Shown here: piece by piece, positions 39,976 through 49,604 of the stretch | How the letters are laid out: the number at the start of each line of letters is the position of its first letter | Numbering within the stretch: position 1 is the stretch's first letter | DNA from: Hymenobacter sp. BT559 | GTDB lineage: Bacteria; Bacteroidota; Bacteroidia; Cytophagales; Hymenobacteraceae | DNA length: 64,000 nt | Assembly (NCBI RefSeq): GCF_017571525.1 | Contig: NZ_JAGETY010000007.1 | Location: forward strand, 1 to 64,000 | Reading direction: 5' to 3' | Program-made: the position numbers and the translations under genes | The notes under the pieces: model-generated | What the model was told of the DNA's origin: nothing | The model's input: only the letters and a program-made list of their open reading frames with translations | Databases searched by the model: none

Positions 39976-40515
39976 CTACGCGGCGGCCTGCTTGGCAAAC
40001 TGCACGTTGATGATGAGCTTCACATCGTCGCCGAGCACGATGGCGCCGGCCTCGGTGATGCCGCCCCAGCTCAGGCCGTAGTCTTTGCGGTTGATTTTAC
40101 CGGTTACCTCAAAGCCAGCCTTGGTGTTGCCGTAGAAGTCGACGGCCGTGCCGCCGTATTCTACATCGAGGGTTACGGGCTTGGTTATGTCCTTAATAGT
40201 CAGGTCGCCCACGAGCTTGTAGTCGCTGCCACCCGTCTTGGTGAACGACGTCGACTGGAATTTAATCTGCGGGTACTGCGCGGCGTTGAAGAAGTCTTCG
40301 GCCTTCAGGTGCTGGTCGCGCTGCTCCTGGTTGGTATCTACGCTGTTTACATCGAGCGAAAACTCGATTTGGGCATTCTCAAAATCGTCGCCCTCGCTCT
40401 GGGCCGAGCCCTGAAAGGTTTTGAACGAGCCGGTTACGGTCGAGATAACCAAGTGCTTGATTTTGAACTGCACTTCGGAGTGCATGGGGTCGAGGGTCCA
40501 TTTGGTGGTAGCCAT
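39976..40515 (-). CDS. YceI family lipid-binding protein
   Basis: 179 residues from MATTKWTLDPMHSEVQFKIKHL. The YceI lipocalin-like barrel is complete: W.LDP.HS.V.F...H, ISTVTGSFKTFQG, FSLDVNSVDT...RDQHLKAEDFFNAAQYPQIKFQS, DLTIKDITKPVTLDVEYGG and GKINRKDYGLSWG. No signal peptide, so it is the cytoplasmic form common in Bacteroidota. It binds polyprenoid or fatty molecules. Confidence 0.9.
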   Translation of the reverse strand: MATTKWTLDPMHSEVQFKIKHLVISTVTGSFKTFQGSAQSEGDDFENAQIEFSLDVNSVDTNQEQRDQHLKAEDFFNAAQYPQIKFQSTSFTKTGGSDYKLVGDLTIKDITKPVTLDVEYGGTAVDFYGNTKAGFEVTGKINRKDYGLSWGGITEAGAIVLGDDVKLIINVQFAKQAAA

Positions 40516-40624
40516 GTCAAAGGAGGAAAAAGGGTGAAAAGTGAAGCAAATATACACGCGTTTTTGGTAATTGATGTATCAACATCATTTGTGCCGACCC
40601 TAGCTGCCGGCCGTAACTTGCTCC

Positions 40625-43546
40625 ATGCAAAAAATGCTCGCTGCGCTAGCCCTGGCGCTGCTCACCAAGGGCTTGGTCGCCGCCCAAAGCCTTCCCATTC
40701 TCAGCCAAAACCCGCCGAGCCTGCGCTGGCAGGAAATCAGCAGCCCGCACTTCAAGGTGCTGTATCCCAAAGGCCTCGATACGGCCGCCCAGCGCACGGC
40801 TAGCCGCCTGGAGGCCGTGCACGGCCCCGACGGGGCTACGCTCGGGGTGCAGGCGCGGCCCATAGCCGTGGTAATGCAAAACCAGACCACGGTGAGCAAT
40901 GGCTTCGTGACGTTTCTGCCGCGGCACGCCGAGTTCTTTACCACGCCCGACCAGGGCCAGGGGCTCGGCACCGTCGATTGGCTCGACGGGCTGGTGGTGC
41001 ACGAGTTTCGGCACGTCAACCAGTTCGACAAGGCGCGCCAGGGCTTTGGGCGGGTGGTGGTGCCGCTGCTCGGCGATGGCGGGCTGGGGGTGGCCGCGGT
41101 GGGCGTGCCGCAGTGGTTTTTTGAGGGCGACGCGGTCGGGTCCGAAACGGCCCTCACGCGCAGCGGGCGCGGGCGCATCCCGTACTTCGGCGTGGGCCTG
41201 CGGGCCAACTTGCTGGAAGGCCGGCTCTACAACTACCAAAAGGCAGTGAATGGCTCGCTGCGCGACAACGTGCCCAACTGGTACGTGCTAGGGTATTATG
41301 TAACGTCTTATGCCAAAGCGCACTACGGCGCCGACGTGTGGCGCCGGGTGCTGAATGAGTACTACCGTTTTCCGTTTTACCCTTTTTCGTTTTCCAACAG
41401 TATTCGGCGCACCACCGGCCTGCGGGTCGAGGGTTTGTACGCCCGCACCATGCACGAGCTCGACTCGACCTGGCGGGCGCAGGCGGCTGCCAGGCCTGCG
41501 CCCACGCCCGTGCGCGAGCTGGCCGGGCAGGCGCCTACGCGGGTATTTACGCAGTACCAATACCCGCAGTACGTGAACGACAGCACGGTGCTGGCCCTCA
41601 AAAGCGGCCTCGGCGACATTCCGCAGCTGGTGCTGCTAGGCCGCCAGGGGCGCGAAAAGCAGGTGTTCACGTTAGGCTTGCAAAATATACCGGAGATGCT
41701 GTCGGTGGGCGGCGGCAAGGTGGTGTGGCCCGAGTATCGGCAAGACCCTCGCTGGGGCCAGCGCATCTATTCCGAGTTGAAGCTGCTGGATTTGAAGACG
41801 GGCCGCCTCACGCGCCTGGGCCGGGGGCAGCGCTACGCGGCCGCCGCACTCTCGCCTAATGGTGAGCTCATCGTGGCCGTGCGCACCGACGAAAGCTACC
41901 ACCACGCGCTGGTGATTATCGACGCCACTACCGGCGCGGTGGTGCGCACGCTGCCCAACCCGCACAACGACTTCTACCAGCAGCCGCGCTGGTCGCCGAG
42001 CAGCCAGGCTATTGTGACGGTGGCGCTGAGCGCAGCCGGCAAGACCCTGCAGCTCATCGAGCCCAGTAGTGGTCTGGAAGTCAATATTTTGCCGGTGGCC
42101 AATGTGAATTTGGCCAATCCGCAGCTCTGGGGCGAGTATGTGCTCTACAACTCGCCGCAGTCGGGGGTAGATAATATCTACGCCGTCAATTACAGCACCC
42201 ACCAGACCTACCAGGTCACCAACCGGCCCTTTGGTGCCTACCACGTGGCCGTGAGCCCTAGCGGGCAGCGCCTGGCCCTGCACGACTACCGCGCCACCGG
42301 CGCCCGTGTGGCCGAGCTGCCGCTAGCCCCCGAAGCCTGGCTAGCCCTGCCCGCCCCGGCCCGCGACGATGCCCCCGAACCCTTTGTGGCCGCCCTGGCA
42401 GCCGGCGAGCCGGGTGCACCTAGCATTAAGGCGCTGCTGGCCTCGCCCGATTCGAGCGGTCCGCGCTACGGCGTGCGGTGCTACCGGCCGCTAGCCCACG
42501 CCTTCCGGTTGTTTAGCTACGGCGTAGTGCAGAGCCCTAGCGGCAACGCCGTGAGCGTGGGCCTGCGCTCGCAGGATTATCTGAGCACGACCCAGCTCTT
42601 CGCGGGCCTGAGCTACGACCAGACCGAGCGCACCGTAGCCGCTACCGGCGCGCTCAGCTACCAGGGCCGCTACCCGGTATTCGACGTGGAAGCCACCTAC
42701 GGCGGGCGCAACGCTACGCGCTACTTCGACCGGGCCGCGCCGCTCGACAGCCTGCGCGGCACCCGCTGGCAGTACGCCCGGCTGCTGGCTGGGGCACGCA
42801 TCCCGCTGGTGCTCACGCGGTCTAAGTACTTACAGGCGCTCACGCTAGGGGCCTACTACCTGCACGAGCGCGTGTATAACTACGCGGCCACGCTGCGCAA
42901 CCTCTCCGAGGTGGGCCCCAGCACGCCGCTGCACGCCGTGCAAACGTCGCTAGCCTACGCCAGCCAGCTCAAGCAGAGCGCCCGCGACGTGGCGCCGCGC
43001 GGCGGGGCTACGCTGCTGGCCACCTACCGCACCACGCCCTTTGGCACGGCCTTGGAGGCTAGCCAGGTGGGCGTGCAGGCGGGCGTGTATTTGCCGGGGC
43101 TAGCCAGGCACCATGCCGTGCGGCTGCGCGGCGGCTTTCAGTATCAGCAGCAAAACCAGTACAGCTTTGCCTCGGCCATTTCCTTTCCCAGGGCCGAAAC
43201 GAGCTACGTAAGCTTTGACAGGCTAGCCGTGGGCAGCGTTGATTACAGTCTGCCGCTGGCCTTTGTGCACTGGTCGGTGGGGCGGGTGCTGTATGTGCAG
43301 CGGCTGCGCGCCACGGCGTTTGGCGACTTTGCCCAGGGCAGCAGCGTGGTGGGCCTGCGCACGGCGGGCGGCACCATCGTGCCCACACGCGTATTCCGGA
43401 ACTACCAGAACTATGGGGCTGACTTCATGGCCTTGTTCAACGTTTTTCACCTGCGCACGCCTCTGGAGGCGGGCGTGCGGGTATCCTACAGCAGCTACCA
43501 GCAAGCGTGGGTAGTGCAGCCGCTGGCCTTCAGCGTGCGGCTGTAA
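40625..43546 (+). CDS. TolB-propeller protein with HExxH domain and C-terminal outer-membrane barrel
   Basis: 973 residues. Signal peptide 1-20 (MQKMLAALALALLTKGLVAA). Residues ~35-280 form a gluzincin-like domain with HEFRH (His126, Glu127, His130) and downstream WFFEGDA (Glu167). Residues ~300-620 are TolB-type propeller blades (SPNGELIVAVRTDESY, PRWSPSSQAIVTVALS, VAVSPSGQRLALHDYR). Residues ~640-973 are rich in alternating aromatic/polar strands ending FSVRL, as in an outer-membrane beta barrel with C-terminal aromatic signature. It would be anchored in the outer membrane with the peptidase-like domain in the periplasm or outside. Substrate unknown. Confidence 0.8.
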   Translation: MQKMLAALALALLTKGLVAAQSLPILSQNPPSLRWQEISSPHFKVLYPKGLDTAAQRTASRLEAVHGPDGATLGVQARPIAVVMQNQTTVSNGFVTFLPRHAEFFTTPDQGQGLGTVDWLDGLVVHEFRHVNQFDKARQGFGRVVVPLLGDGGLGVAAVGVPQWFFEGDAVGSETALTRSGRGRIPYFGVGLRANLLEGRLYNYQKAVNGSLRDNVPNWYVLGYYVTSYAKAHYGADVWRRVLNEYYRFPFYPFSFSNSIRRTTGLRVEGLYARTMHELDSTWRAQAAARPAPTPVRELAGQAPTRVFTQYQYPQYVNDSTVLALKSGLGDIPQLVLLGRQGREKQVFTLGLQNIPEMLSVGGGKVVWPEYRQDPRWGQRIYSELKLLDLKTGRLTRLGRGQRYAAAALSPNGELIVAVRTDESYHHALVIIDATTGAVVRTLPNPHNDFYQQPRWSPSSQAIVTVALSAAGKTLQLIEPSSGLEVNILPVANVNLANPQLWGEYVLYNSPQSGVDNIYAVNYSTHQTYQVTNRPFGAYHVAVSPSGQRLALHDYRATGARVAELPLAPEAWLALPAPARDDAPEPFVAALAAGEPGAPSIKALLASPDSSGPRYGVRCYRPLAHAFRLFSYGVVQSPSGNAVSVGLRSQDYLSTTQLFAGLSYDQTERTVAATGALSYQGRYPVFDVEATYGGRNATRYFDRAAPLDSLRGTRWQYARLLAGARIPLVLTRSKYLQALTLGAYYLHERVYNYAATLRNLSEVGPSTPLHAVQTSLAYASQLKQSARDVAPRGGATLLATYRTTPFGTALEASQVGVQAGVYLPGLARHHAVRLRGGFQYQQQNQYSFASAISFPRAETSYVSFDRLAVGSVDYSLPLAFVHWSVGRVLYVQRLRATAFGDFAQGSSVVGLRTAGGTIVPTRVFRNYQNYGADFMALFNVFHLRTPLEAGVRVSYSSYQQAWVVQPLAFSVRL

Positions 43547-43581
43547 GCTACCCCGGCGTAACGTGAAGCTTTTGCTTGGGG

Positions 43582-44088
43582 CTACTGCTTGGCGGCGCGC
43601 TCCTGGTCGGCTAGGGTAAACTGGGTGAGGTAGGCTGTTTCTTCGGCCACATCGGCGCGGGCCAGGCGCGATTCCTGCATGAGCAAGACACTGGAGTAGA
43701 GTAGGATAAGCGCGCCGGCTACGCTCAGAGCAGCAATTATCCAGGCCCGCGAGATATTCGTCAGCTCAAACACACCAATGGCCAGGATGCTGCCGATAAA
43801 AATGCTCAGGGCCAGGTGAAAGCTGGTCATGGCCCGCTGCAAGAGCCGTGCCCGCCGGATGGCAAACAGCAGCTGCTGCGTAAGGTGGCCGTGCTCGGCC
43901 GGGTCGGGCGTGGAAGTGGCGGCCTGCTGCTGGTTCTGGCGCAAGAGCTGGGCCACCTCGCGCTGCCGGTCGAGGCTGCGGCTCAGGCGCTGCGAGGTAG
44001 TGAGAATGAGCGAGCCGCACGCCGACACCAGGATGGCCGGCGTAAACATCGCCGAAAGAATGGACAGCGTGCCCGAAAGGTTGGCCAT
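43582..44088 (-). CDS. DUF2721 membrane protein
   Basis: 168 residues. N-terminal helix (TLSILSAMFTPAILVSACGSLILTTSQRLSRSLDR) matches the DUF2721 start, with the conserved NR/QRL..SLDR segment. A charged cytoplasmic loop (RREVAQLLRQNQQQ), two more helices (SIFIGSILAIGVFELT, IIAALSVAGALILLYSSVLL) and a short tail follow. Function of the family is unknown. Stand-alone gene. Confidence 0.85.
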   Translation of the reverse strand: MANLSGTLSILSAMFTPAILVSACGSLILTTSQRLSRSLDRQREVAQLLRQNQQQAATSTPDPAEHGHLTQQLLFAIRRARLLQRAMTSFHLALSIFIGSILAIGVFELTNISRAWIIAALSVAGALILLYSSVLLMQESRLARADVAEETAYLTQFTLADQERAAKQ

Positions 44089-44185
44089 GAGAATAGAGCA
44101 GCAAAAGAGCCCGCTACTGAACGCGCCCCAACGGCCCAGGTTACGGGCTGCTGGGGCGCGCCAGGGTGCTTCGGGCAGCAGGCCC

Positions 44186-45022
44186 CTAGTTCAGCGACGG
44201 GCTGTAGTCGGGCATGCTCAGGAAAAACGCTATCTCGCGCAGGGTTTGCTCGGGGGCAGTGAGGTGGGCGCAGTGGCCGGGCGTATCAATCACCACGAGC
44301 TGGCTATCCATCAGATTCTCATTTAGATAGGTGCCCACGGCCAGCGGTGCTATCACATCGTGTGCGCACTGCAATATGAGGGTGGGCGTGGTGAGCAGCG
44401 GCAGGTCGGAGCGGTGGTCGCTGAAAAACGTGACGCGGGCAAAGTGCTGCGCAATGGCCGGGTTGGTTTGCATAAAGCTGTTGGTGAGCTCCATCACCAG
44501 CTCGGGGCGCTCGGTGCCCATCATCACCGGGGCAATACCCTGCGACCAGCCGGGGTAGTTGTTTTCCATGGCGGCCAGCAGCTCGTCGATGTCTTTTTGG
44601 GCAAAGCCCCCGGCGTAGCCCTCGGCATTGATGAAGCGCGGCGAAGGGGCTAGCAAGATGAGCTTGCCAAAGCGGGCCGGCTCTTTGATGGCCGCCAGCA
44701 CCCCAATCATGGAGCTGACCGAGTGGCCCACGAAAATAATGCTTTGCAAATCAAGCTCCTGCAACACGGCTAGCAGGTCGTCGGCGTGGGCCGCGAGCGA
44801 GCCGTGCCGGGCGTAGTCGTAGGCCGTGGCATCTGACTGGCCCGCGCCTACCAGGTCGAGCCGCACCACACGGTAGCGGTCTTCAAAGGCGGGTGCCAGC
44901 AGGCGCCAGCTGGTCTGGTCAGACCCTAGCCCATGCAAAAACACAATGGCCGAAGATGTGCTGCTAGCCCCCGTAATAGTAACATTGCTGCGGCGGCAGG
45001 CAGACGAAGTTTGGGTACTCAT
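44186..45022 (-). CDS. RsbQ-like alpha/beta hydrolase
   Basis: 278 residues. Catalytic Ser in GHSVSSMIG, Asp in HDVIAPLAVG and His in TPGHCAHLTAPE. The segment FFSDHRSDLPLLTTPTLILQCAHDVIAP is nearly diagnostic of the RsbQ/D14/KAI2 group, whose Bacillus member is needed for energy-stress activation of sigma-B. No RsbP-like phosphatase gene is adjacent, so a hormone- or small-molecule hydrolase role is as likely. Confidence 0.85.
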   Translation of the reverse strand: MSTQTSSACRRSNVTITGASSTSSAIVFLHGLGSDQTSWRLLAPAFEDRYRVVRLDLVGAGQSDATAYDYARHGSLAAHADDLLAVLQELDLQSIIFVGHSVSSMIGVLAAIKEPARFGKLILLAPSPRFINAEGYAGGFAQKDIDELLAAMENNYPGWSQGIAPVMMGTERPELVMELTNSFMQTNPAIAQHFARVTFFSDHRSDLPLLTTPTLILQCAHDVIAPLAVGTYLNENLMDSQLVVIDTPGHCAHLTAPEQTLREIAFFLSMPDYSPSLN

Positions 45023-45221
45023 TTTAGAATAGATTAGCCTTTTTAAAGGTGGAAATACGAAGCGGTGCTGCTAGTCGGTTTGCCCATAAATCAGATATTT
45101 TCTGGGAATGGTGCTAAATATAGCGACGGCGCAGAGTGGTTTTTGTGAGCTTTTGCCAGCAAGCGTAATAAGCCCGGCAATGCCGGGCCGTAATGTGTTT
45201 GCAGGCAATAAAAAGGCAGGC

Positions 45222-45251
45222 AAAAAAATACCTGGCTGATTTAGCCAGGTA
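45222..45251 (-). terminator. Terminator of the NDH-2 gene
   Basis: On the minus strand, stem TACCTGGCTAA/TTAGCCAGGTA analogue (45229-45251, 10-11 bp with a short loop) is followed by TTTTTTT (45228-45222), ~40 bp after the ndh stop codon. Confidence 0.85.
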
Positions 45252-45290
45252 AAGAAGTGGTGGTCAGGCGGTAATGTTGCGGCCTGGCGT

Positions 45291-46631
45291 TCACACAATA
45301 GGCTTTACTTCCACCTCGCGCTCCTTGAGTGGAGCCTTGGGCTTGCCGATAATGTAGCGCATGCCCTTATCCTGAGTGACGTAGTTCCAGGCCCAGGCAA
45401 TGAACACGGCCAGGCGGTTGCGGAAGCTTACCAGGGCTAGCACGTGCACGAGGCTCCACCCTAGCCAGCCCAGCCAGCCAGTAATGTGGTATTGCTTGCC
45501 AAAGAGCTGAATATCACCCACGGCGCGGTGCCGACCAATAGTAGCCATGGTGCCCTTGTCGTCATACACGAAGGGCTTCAGAGGCTGCTTTTGCAGCAGG
45601 CGGCGAAGGTTTTCGCCCAGCAGGCGCCCCTGCTGAATGGCGGGCTGCGCCACCTGCGGGTGGCCTTCGGGATAGTCTTTGGTGGCCATTTGGGCGATGT
45701 CGCCGATGGCAAACACGTTGTCGTAGCCCGCCACCTGGCTATACTCGTTTACCTGGTAGCGGTTCGACTTGAGCTGCGCGGCCGGGTCGAGGCCGGCCAG
45801 GGGCACGCCCGTGACGCCCGCCGCCCAGATAAGGGTGCGCGTGATGAGCTTATCGCCGCTTTTGAGCGTCGCAATATACCCATCGTAAGAGGTCACGCGG
45901 TTGTCTAGCCACACTTGCACGCCCAGCTCTTTCAGGTACGTGAGCGCGTGCTCCGACGCCTCGGCCGACATGCCCTTGAGCAGCACTGGCCCGCTCTGCA
46001 CCAGGTGAATATCCATCTGCTTGAGGTCGAGCTCGGGATAGTCACGCGGGAAAACATTGGCTCGCAGCTCACTCAGGGCCCCGGCCATCTCTACACCCGT
46101 GGGCCCGCCGCCTACTATCACAAAGTCGAGCATGCTGTTGAGCTGCTCCAGGTCGCCGATTTGCAGAGCCTGCTCGAAGTTGGAGAGCAGGGTATTGCGC
46201 AGCTCAATGGCATCGGTGACGCTCTTGAGGCTAATGGAGTTTTTCTCCATCGCCTTGTCGCCGAAGTAGTTGGTGGTAGTGCCGGTGGCGAGCACCAGGT
46301 AGTCGTAGCGCACCTGCCCGATGGTAGTTTCCACTACTTGGGCCGCCGGGTCGATGCAGCGCACCTCGGCCATGCGGAAGAAAAAGTTGGCCTGCTTGTT
46401 CAGGATTTTGCGAAACGGCGATACGATGCTGTCGGCATTGAGGCCGGCCGTGGCCACCTGATAGAGTAAAGGCCAGAAACCGTGGTAGTTCTGCTTGTCG
46501 ATGAGTACTACCTGCACCGGCGCATTGGCCAGCGACTTGGCCAGCTGCAGCCCACCAAACCCACCGCCCACTATCACCACGCGCGGCTTGCCGAGGTCGG
46601 CAATTTTTGTAAGTCCTTCTACTTCCTCCAT
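45291..46631 (-). CDS. ndh: Type II NADH:quinone oxidoreductase (NDH-2)
   Basis: 446 residues from MEEVEGLTKIADLGKPRVVIVGGGFGG; an upstream in-frame ATG adds 46 low-complexity residues. FAD-binding GGGFGGLQLAKSL, NADH-binding IVGGGPTGVEMAGALSEL, the second FAD motif VFAIGDIAQM, and the quinone-site AQPAIQQGRLLGENL. C-terminal amphipathic helix region (WLGWLGWSLVHVLALVSFRNRLAVFIAWAWNYVT) would anchor it to the inner membrane. It transfers electrons from NADH to menaquinone without pumping protons. Confidence 0.9.
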   Translation of the reverse strand: MEEVEGLTKIADLGKPRVVIVGGGFGGLQLAKSLANAPVQVVLIDKQNYHGFWPLLYQVATAGLNADSIVSPFRKILNKQANFFFRMAEVRCIDPAAQVVETTIGQVRYDYLVLATGTTTNYFGDKAMEKNSISLKSVTDAIELRNTLLSNFEQALQIGDLEQLNSMLDFVIVGGGPTGVEMAGALSELRANVFPRDYPELDLKQMDIHLVQSGPVLLKGMSAEASEHALTYLKELGVQVWLDNRVTSYDGYIATLKSGDKLITRTLIWAAGVTGVPLAGLDPAAQLKSNRYQVNEYSQVAGYDNVFAIGDIAQMATKDYPEGHPQVAQPAIQQGRLLGENLRRLLQKQPLKPFVYDDKGTMATIGRHRAVGDIQLFGKQYHITGWLGWLGWSLVHVLALVSFRNRLAVFIAWAWNYVTQDKGMRYIIGKPKAPLKEREVEVKPIV

Positions 46632-46794
46632 AAGGCCAAAGATGCGTAGGGATGGGCGCACGGCCCGGCAACTGCCAGCCCATACGGCCCGGCTAGCCCC
46701 CGCGTTGGCCCCGGCGCCCTGAGTAAGCTCAACGTAACCCCTAGAGCCAGAAAGCGGTACTTCCTGCATACTTCCGCATTCTCATCCTTTTCCC

Positions 46795-47394
46795 ATGAAA
46801 AAAATATTGTTAGGCCTCGCGCTAGCCCTCGGGGGCGGCCTGAGTGCCTGCAGCTCCGCCGTAAACGTGGAGCAGCAGTCCAACGTGAACTTCACCCAGT
46901 ACCGTACCTTCGACTTTGCCGATACAGAAGTAAAAACCAACGGCGACCAGAACCCGCTGCTCAATAGCCCCATCGCCCAGGACCATATTAAGCAGGCCAT
47001 TGCGAGCGAAATGGCAAAGCGTGGCCTGCGCGAAGTAGAAAGCAACCCCGACCTGCTTATTACCACCCACACCTTCGTGGAGAAAGCCGAGCGCACGGTA
47101 TACGATACCTACCCCGGCCCTAACTACGCCTACCCCTACGCCGTGGGCTACCGGGGCGCCTACCTGCCCATCAACTACGGCTACTGGTACACGCCGGCCT
47201 ACTACAGCCAGCCGCGCACCCAGCAGTACCGCGAGGGCACGCTCATCATCGACTTCATCGACCGCCGTACAAACAACCTCGTGTGGCGCGGCTCCATGGC
47301 CGACCCCGTAGATGACCCCGCTCGCCTGGGCACCGAGTTCAGCAAGTCGGCCAAAGACATTCTGGATAAATTCCCTATCGAGAAAAAGTCGTAA
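46795..47394 (+). CDS. DUF4136 lipoprotein
   Basis: 199 residues. Lipobox LGGGLSAC (Cys19). Mature region opens SSAVNVEQQSNVNFTQYRTFDF, the DUF4136 start, then IKQAIASEMAKRGLREVESNPDLLITTH, a Tyr/Pro-rich loop (YAYPYAVGYRG...YGYWYTPAYY) and GTLIIDFIDRRTNNLVWRGSMADPV. Outer-membrane or periplasmic; exact role unknown. Starts 163 bp from the divergent ndh start. Confidence 0.9.
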   Translation: MKKILLGLALALGGGLSACSSAVNVEQQSNVNFTQYRTFDFADTEVKTNGDQNPLLNSPIAQDHIKQAIASEMAKRGLREVESNPDLLITTHTFVEKAERTVYDTYPGPNYAYPYAVGYRGAYLPINYGYWYTPAYYSQPRTQQYREGTLIIDFIDRRTNNLVWRGSMADPVDDPARLGTEFSKSAKDILDKFPIEKKS

Positions 47395-47417
47395 AGCCTT
47401 TTCAAGCAGAGCCTGGC

Positions 47418-47453
47418 GCACCGCCAGCTCTCGGGCTGGCGGTGCTTTGCGTT
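47418..47453. terminator. Bidirectional hairpin between DUF4136 and kinase-like genes
   Basis: Arms GCACCGCCAGC/GCTGGCGGTGC (11 bp) with a 6-nt loop, followed by TTTGCGTTT. Convergent genes flank it, and T-richness is modest. Confidence 0.6.
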
Positions 47454-49114
47454 TAGGAAGGGGCTAGCCCTGCTACCGCGTGGGCTAGCGGCAGGGCGAT
47501 GATAAAAGCAGTATAGGCTTCCGGCTGCGTTTCAACCGAAATGCTACCCTTATGGTCGCGCACAATATCCTGACTGATAAACAGACCCAGGCCTGTTCCT
47601 TTAGAAGTGGGCTTGGTCGTGAAAAAAGGAGAGAATAACTGGTTTTTTTCGACTTCCGAAATACCAGTGCCATTGTCTCTAATGCGAATTTCTACGTGCT
47701 CACTATGAAAAAGCGTTTCAATTGTAACCTTAGGTTTAAAATCAGTATTCTTTGCTGATTTCTCAACTAAAGAATACATCGCGTTATTGAGTAGGCTGGC
47801 AAGTACAAAGCTCATTTCTGCAGGCAGCAGCTTTACAGCAGAATGCTTTTTATTATATCCCTTCTTAAGCTCCAGCGGAATGGATTGGTAAGCAGTATCT
47901 GCTTCGCGTTTATACAGCGTCACCTGCGCTTCTACAAAACTATTAATATCACTCTCAATAAAAGCAGTGGCCTTACTTTGTAAAAGCTTATCCATGCTTC
48001 TTACTATTCGCGTTAGGCTGGAGCCGTGTTCCTTAATCTTTTCGGTATTGCTTTCGATTAGAGAAAGCAATGGCAGCAGCTCGGTTTGCAAATGTTCGTC
48101 GGAAGCGTAGTTAGCTGGGGCTAGCGCTTCTTTGCTTTCTTCCAAAAGCTCATTCGATACGGCGGCAAAGTTGGTGATATAGCTCAAGGGGTTAAGCAAG
48201 CGGTCGACTAGGCCCTTCGTCAGCTGGCCAATCGAGGCAAACTTCTCCTGCCTGATAAGCTGCGCCTGCGTTTCCTTCAGGTCAGCTAGGGTCTTCTGCA
48301 AGCCTTCCAATAAGTCGTCGGACTTCTTCTTTTCTACTATCAGCTCAGCAGTTCGATTCTCTAACTCTTTACGAGCCATTGCTAAGTCAGCAACCATTTC
48401 ATTGAAGACGACCCCGAGCTCCCCAATCTCATCGCGCGACTTACTGAGTACGCGCTGGGTAAGGTCGCCCCGGCCCACTCTGGTAGCGGCGTCGCGGAGC
48501 TGTAGAATGGGTACGGAGATGTTTTTGGCCAACGCAAAGCCAATGAGTATCCCAATACTAAAAACCAGAAAGCTAAAGAATAAAGAAGTTGCCCGTATCT
48601 GACGCTTGCTTTGTACAATTTCCTTGGTCGAAAAAGCTAGCAGAATATTACCCTTCATCATGGCTGAGGTGAAGGGCGCGCGCTTTACTACCGTAGAGTC
48701 ATCCGAGGTGGCATTGATATCTATCTTCTTCTTTTCCGGATAAGTTTTAAAAATGGTTTGGGTTAGTTTGTACTGCGTATGGGCCGCATTCCACGTAGTA
48801 TCGCTCTGCACTAAGCTTACAAAGCGGAGTAAGGGGTCTCGCTTGACATAATCCATGGCAGTTTGGATGCCTTGGAAGTTTTGTTCAGTCATCGCAATCT
48901 TTACTCCTAGCGCCACAGTATTTGCGTCGTTCTGGACTTCTTTATTAAAGTTATTTAATAAATTTCGTCCCTGAATAGCTGGTACATAAAACAATACAAA
49001 GAAAGAAAATAGCAACACTATTGTCGTTACAGTCATCCATATCTTCGTCTTAACAGTCAGGCGAATCTGCTGCAAGCTCGAAAGGATAAATGAATTGGGT
49101 AACTTATGCTGCAT
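47453..49114 (-). CDS. Membrane sensor with HAMP and histidine-kinase ATPase but Asp in place of the phospho-His
   Basis: 553 residues. Helix 1 (~26-45), periplasmic sensor (~50-170), helix 2 (~178-198), HAMP (~199-250) and a coiled coil. The dimerisation helix reads KFASIGQLTKGLVDRLLNPLSYI; in canonical kinases this is ASIGQLTAGIAHEINNPL, so His is replaced by Asp304. The ATPase domain is intact: N-box LLNNAMYSL (~441-449), DNGTG (480-484), FFTTKP and GTGLGLF (506-512). It is thus probably an ATP-binding pseudo-kinase or signals by another residue. It is the last of three genes; the upstream two encode a binding-protein-like protein and a porin-like protein, suggesting a ligand-sensing unit. 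Confidence 0.8.
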   Translation of the reverse strand: MQHKLPNSFILSSLQQIRLTVKTKIWMTVTTIVLLFSFFVLFYVPAIQGRNLLNNFNKEVQNDANTVALGVKIAMTEQNFQGIQTAMDYVKRDPLLRFVSLVQSDTTWNAAHTQYKLTQTIFKTYPEKKKIDINATSDDSTVVKRAPFTSAMMKGNILLAFSTKEIVQSKRQIRATSLFFSFLVFSIGILIGFALAKNISVPILQLRDAATRVGRGDLTQRVLSKSRDEIGELGVVFNEMVADLAMARKELENRTAELIVEKKKSDDLLEGLQKTLADLKETQAQLIRQEKFASIGQLTKGLVDRLLNPLSYITNFAAVSNELLEESKEALAPANYASDEHLQTELLPLLSLIESNTEKIKEHGSSLTRIVRSMDKLLQSKATAFIESDINSFVEAQVTLYKREADTAYQSIPLELKKGYNKKHSAVKLLPAEMSFVLASLLNNAMYSLVEKSAKNTDFKPKVTIETLFHSEHVEIRIRDNGTGISEVEKNQLFSPFFTTKPTSKGTGLGLFISQDIVRDHKGSISVETQPEAYTAFIIALPLAHAVAGLAPS

Positions 49115-49146
49115 AATGCGTACTGTTTGCTAGGTAAGTAATCTTT

Positions 49147-49596
49147 TTACAAAGACTTTTGCCCGTCGATAAGGATTACTTTATTACTGGCCGATGGGTG
49201 ATTCACAACGCCAATGGCACCAGCGGTTTGCGAAACAAATTCTTCCAAATCAGATTCGGAAGTAAAAAAATTGGGAGCATCTGCCTTTCCTTGAAATACG
49301 AGGGCCAGCCAGTATTTATTTAGCTCATTCGAACTCATATTATAAATTTTTTTGCTGGTATTTGTCCCGATAAGTGTAGTGCTTTTTAGCAGGGCTATTA
49401 CGACTTTGGTACCATCTGGCCAGCGTAGCTTTTCCCCTTTCATTGTCGACTTGAGCTGCGCTAGCTTCATCTCGGGAGGTGCCCCCTTATTATTTGCAAT
49501 AATAGTAAGGCTCATATCCTGAGCCTTTACTGGCAAATGAACGTAAATGCTAAGCAAGAGTACGTTGAACGCAAGGCGGTATAGATATTTCATCAC
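49147..49596 (-). CDS. Secreted PstS-like short substrate-binding protein
   Basis: 149 residues. Signal peptide 1-25 (MMKYLYRLAFNVLLLSIYVHLPVKA). LKSTMKGEKLRWPDGTKVVIALL resembles the hinge region of PstS-type phosphate-binding proteins, and ESDLEEFVSQTAGAIGVV corresponds to the PGAIGYV motif near their C-terminus. It is about half the length of PstS. It lies between a porin-like gene (9 bp) and the HAMP pseudo-kinase (33 bp), so it may be the ligand sensor of that pair. Confidence 0.65.
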   Translation of the reverse strand: MMKYLYRLAFNVLLLSIYVHLPVKAQDMSLTIIANNKGAPPEMKLAQLKSTMKGEKLRWPDGTKVVIALLKSTTLIGTNTSKKIYNMSSNELNKYWLALVFQGKADAPNFFTSESDLEEFVSQTAGAIGVVNHPSASNKVILIDGQKSL

Positions 49597-49604
49597 TAGG
49601 CCTT

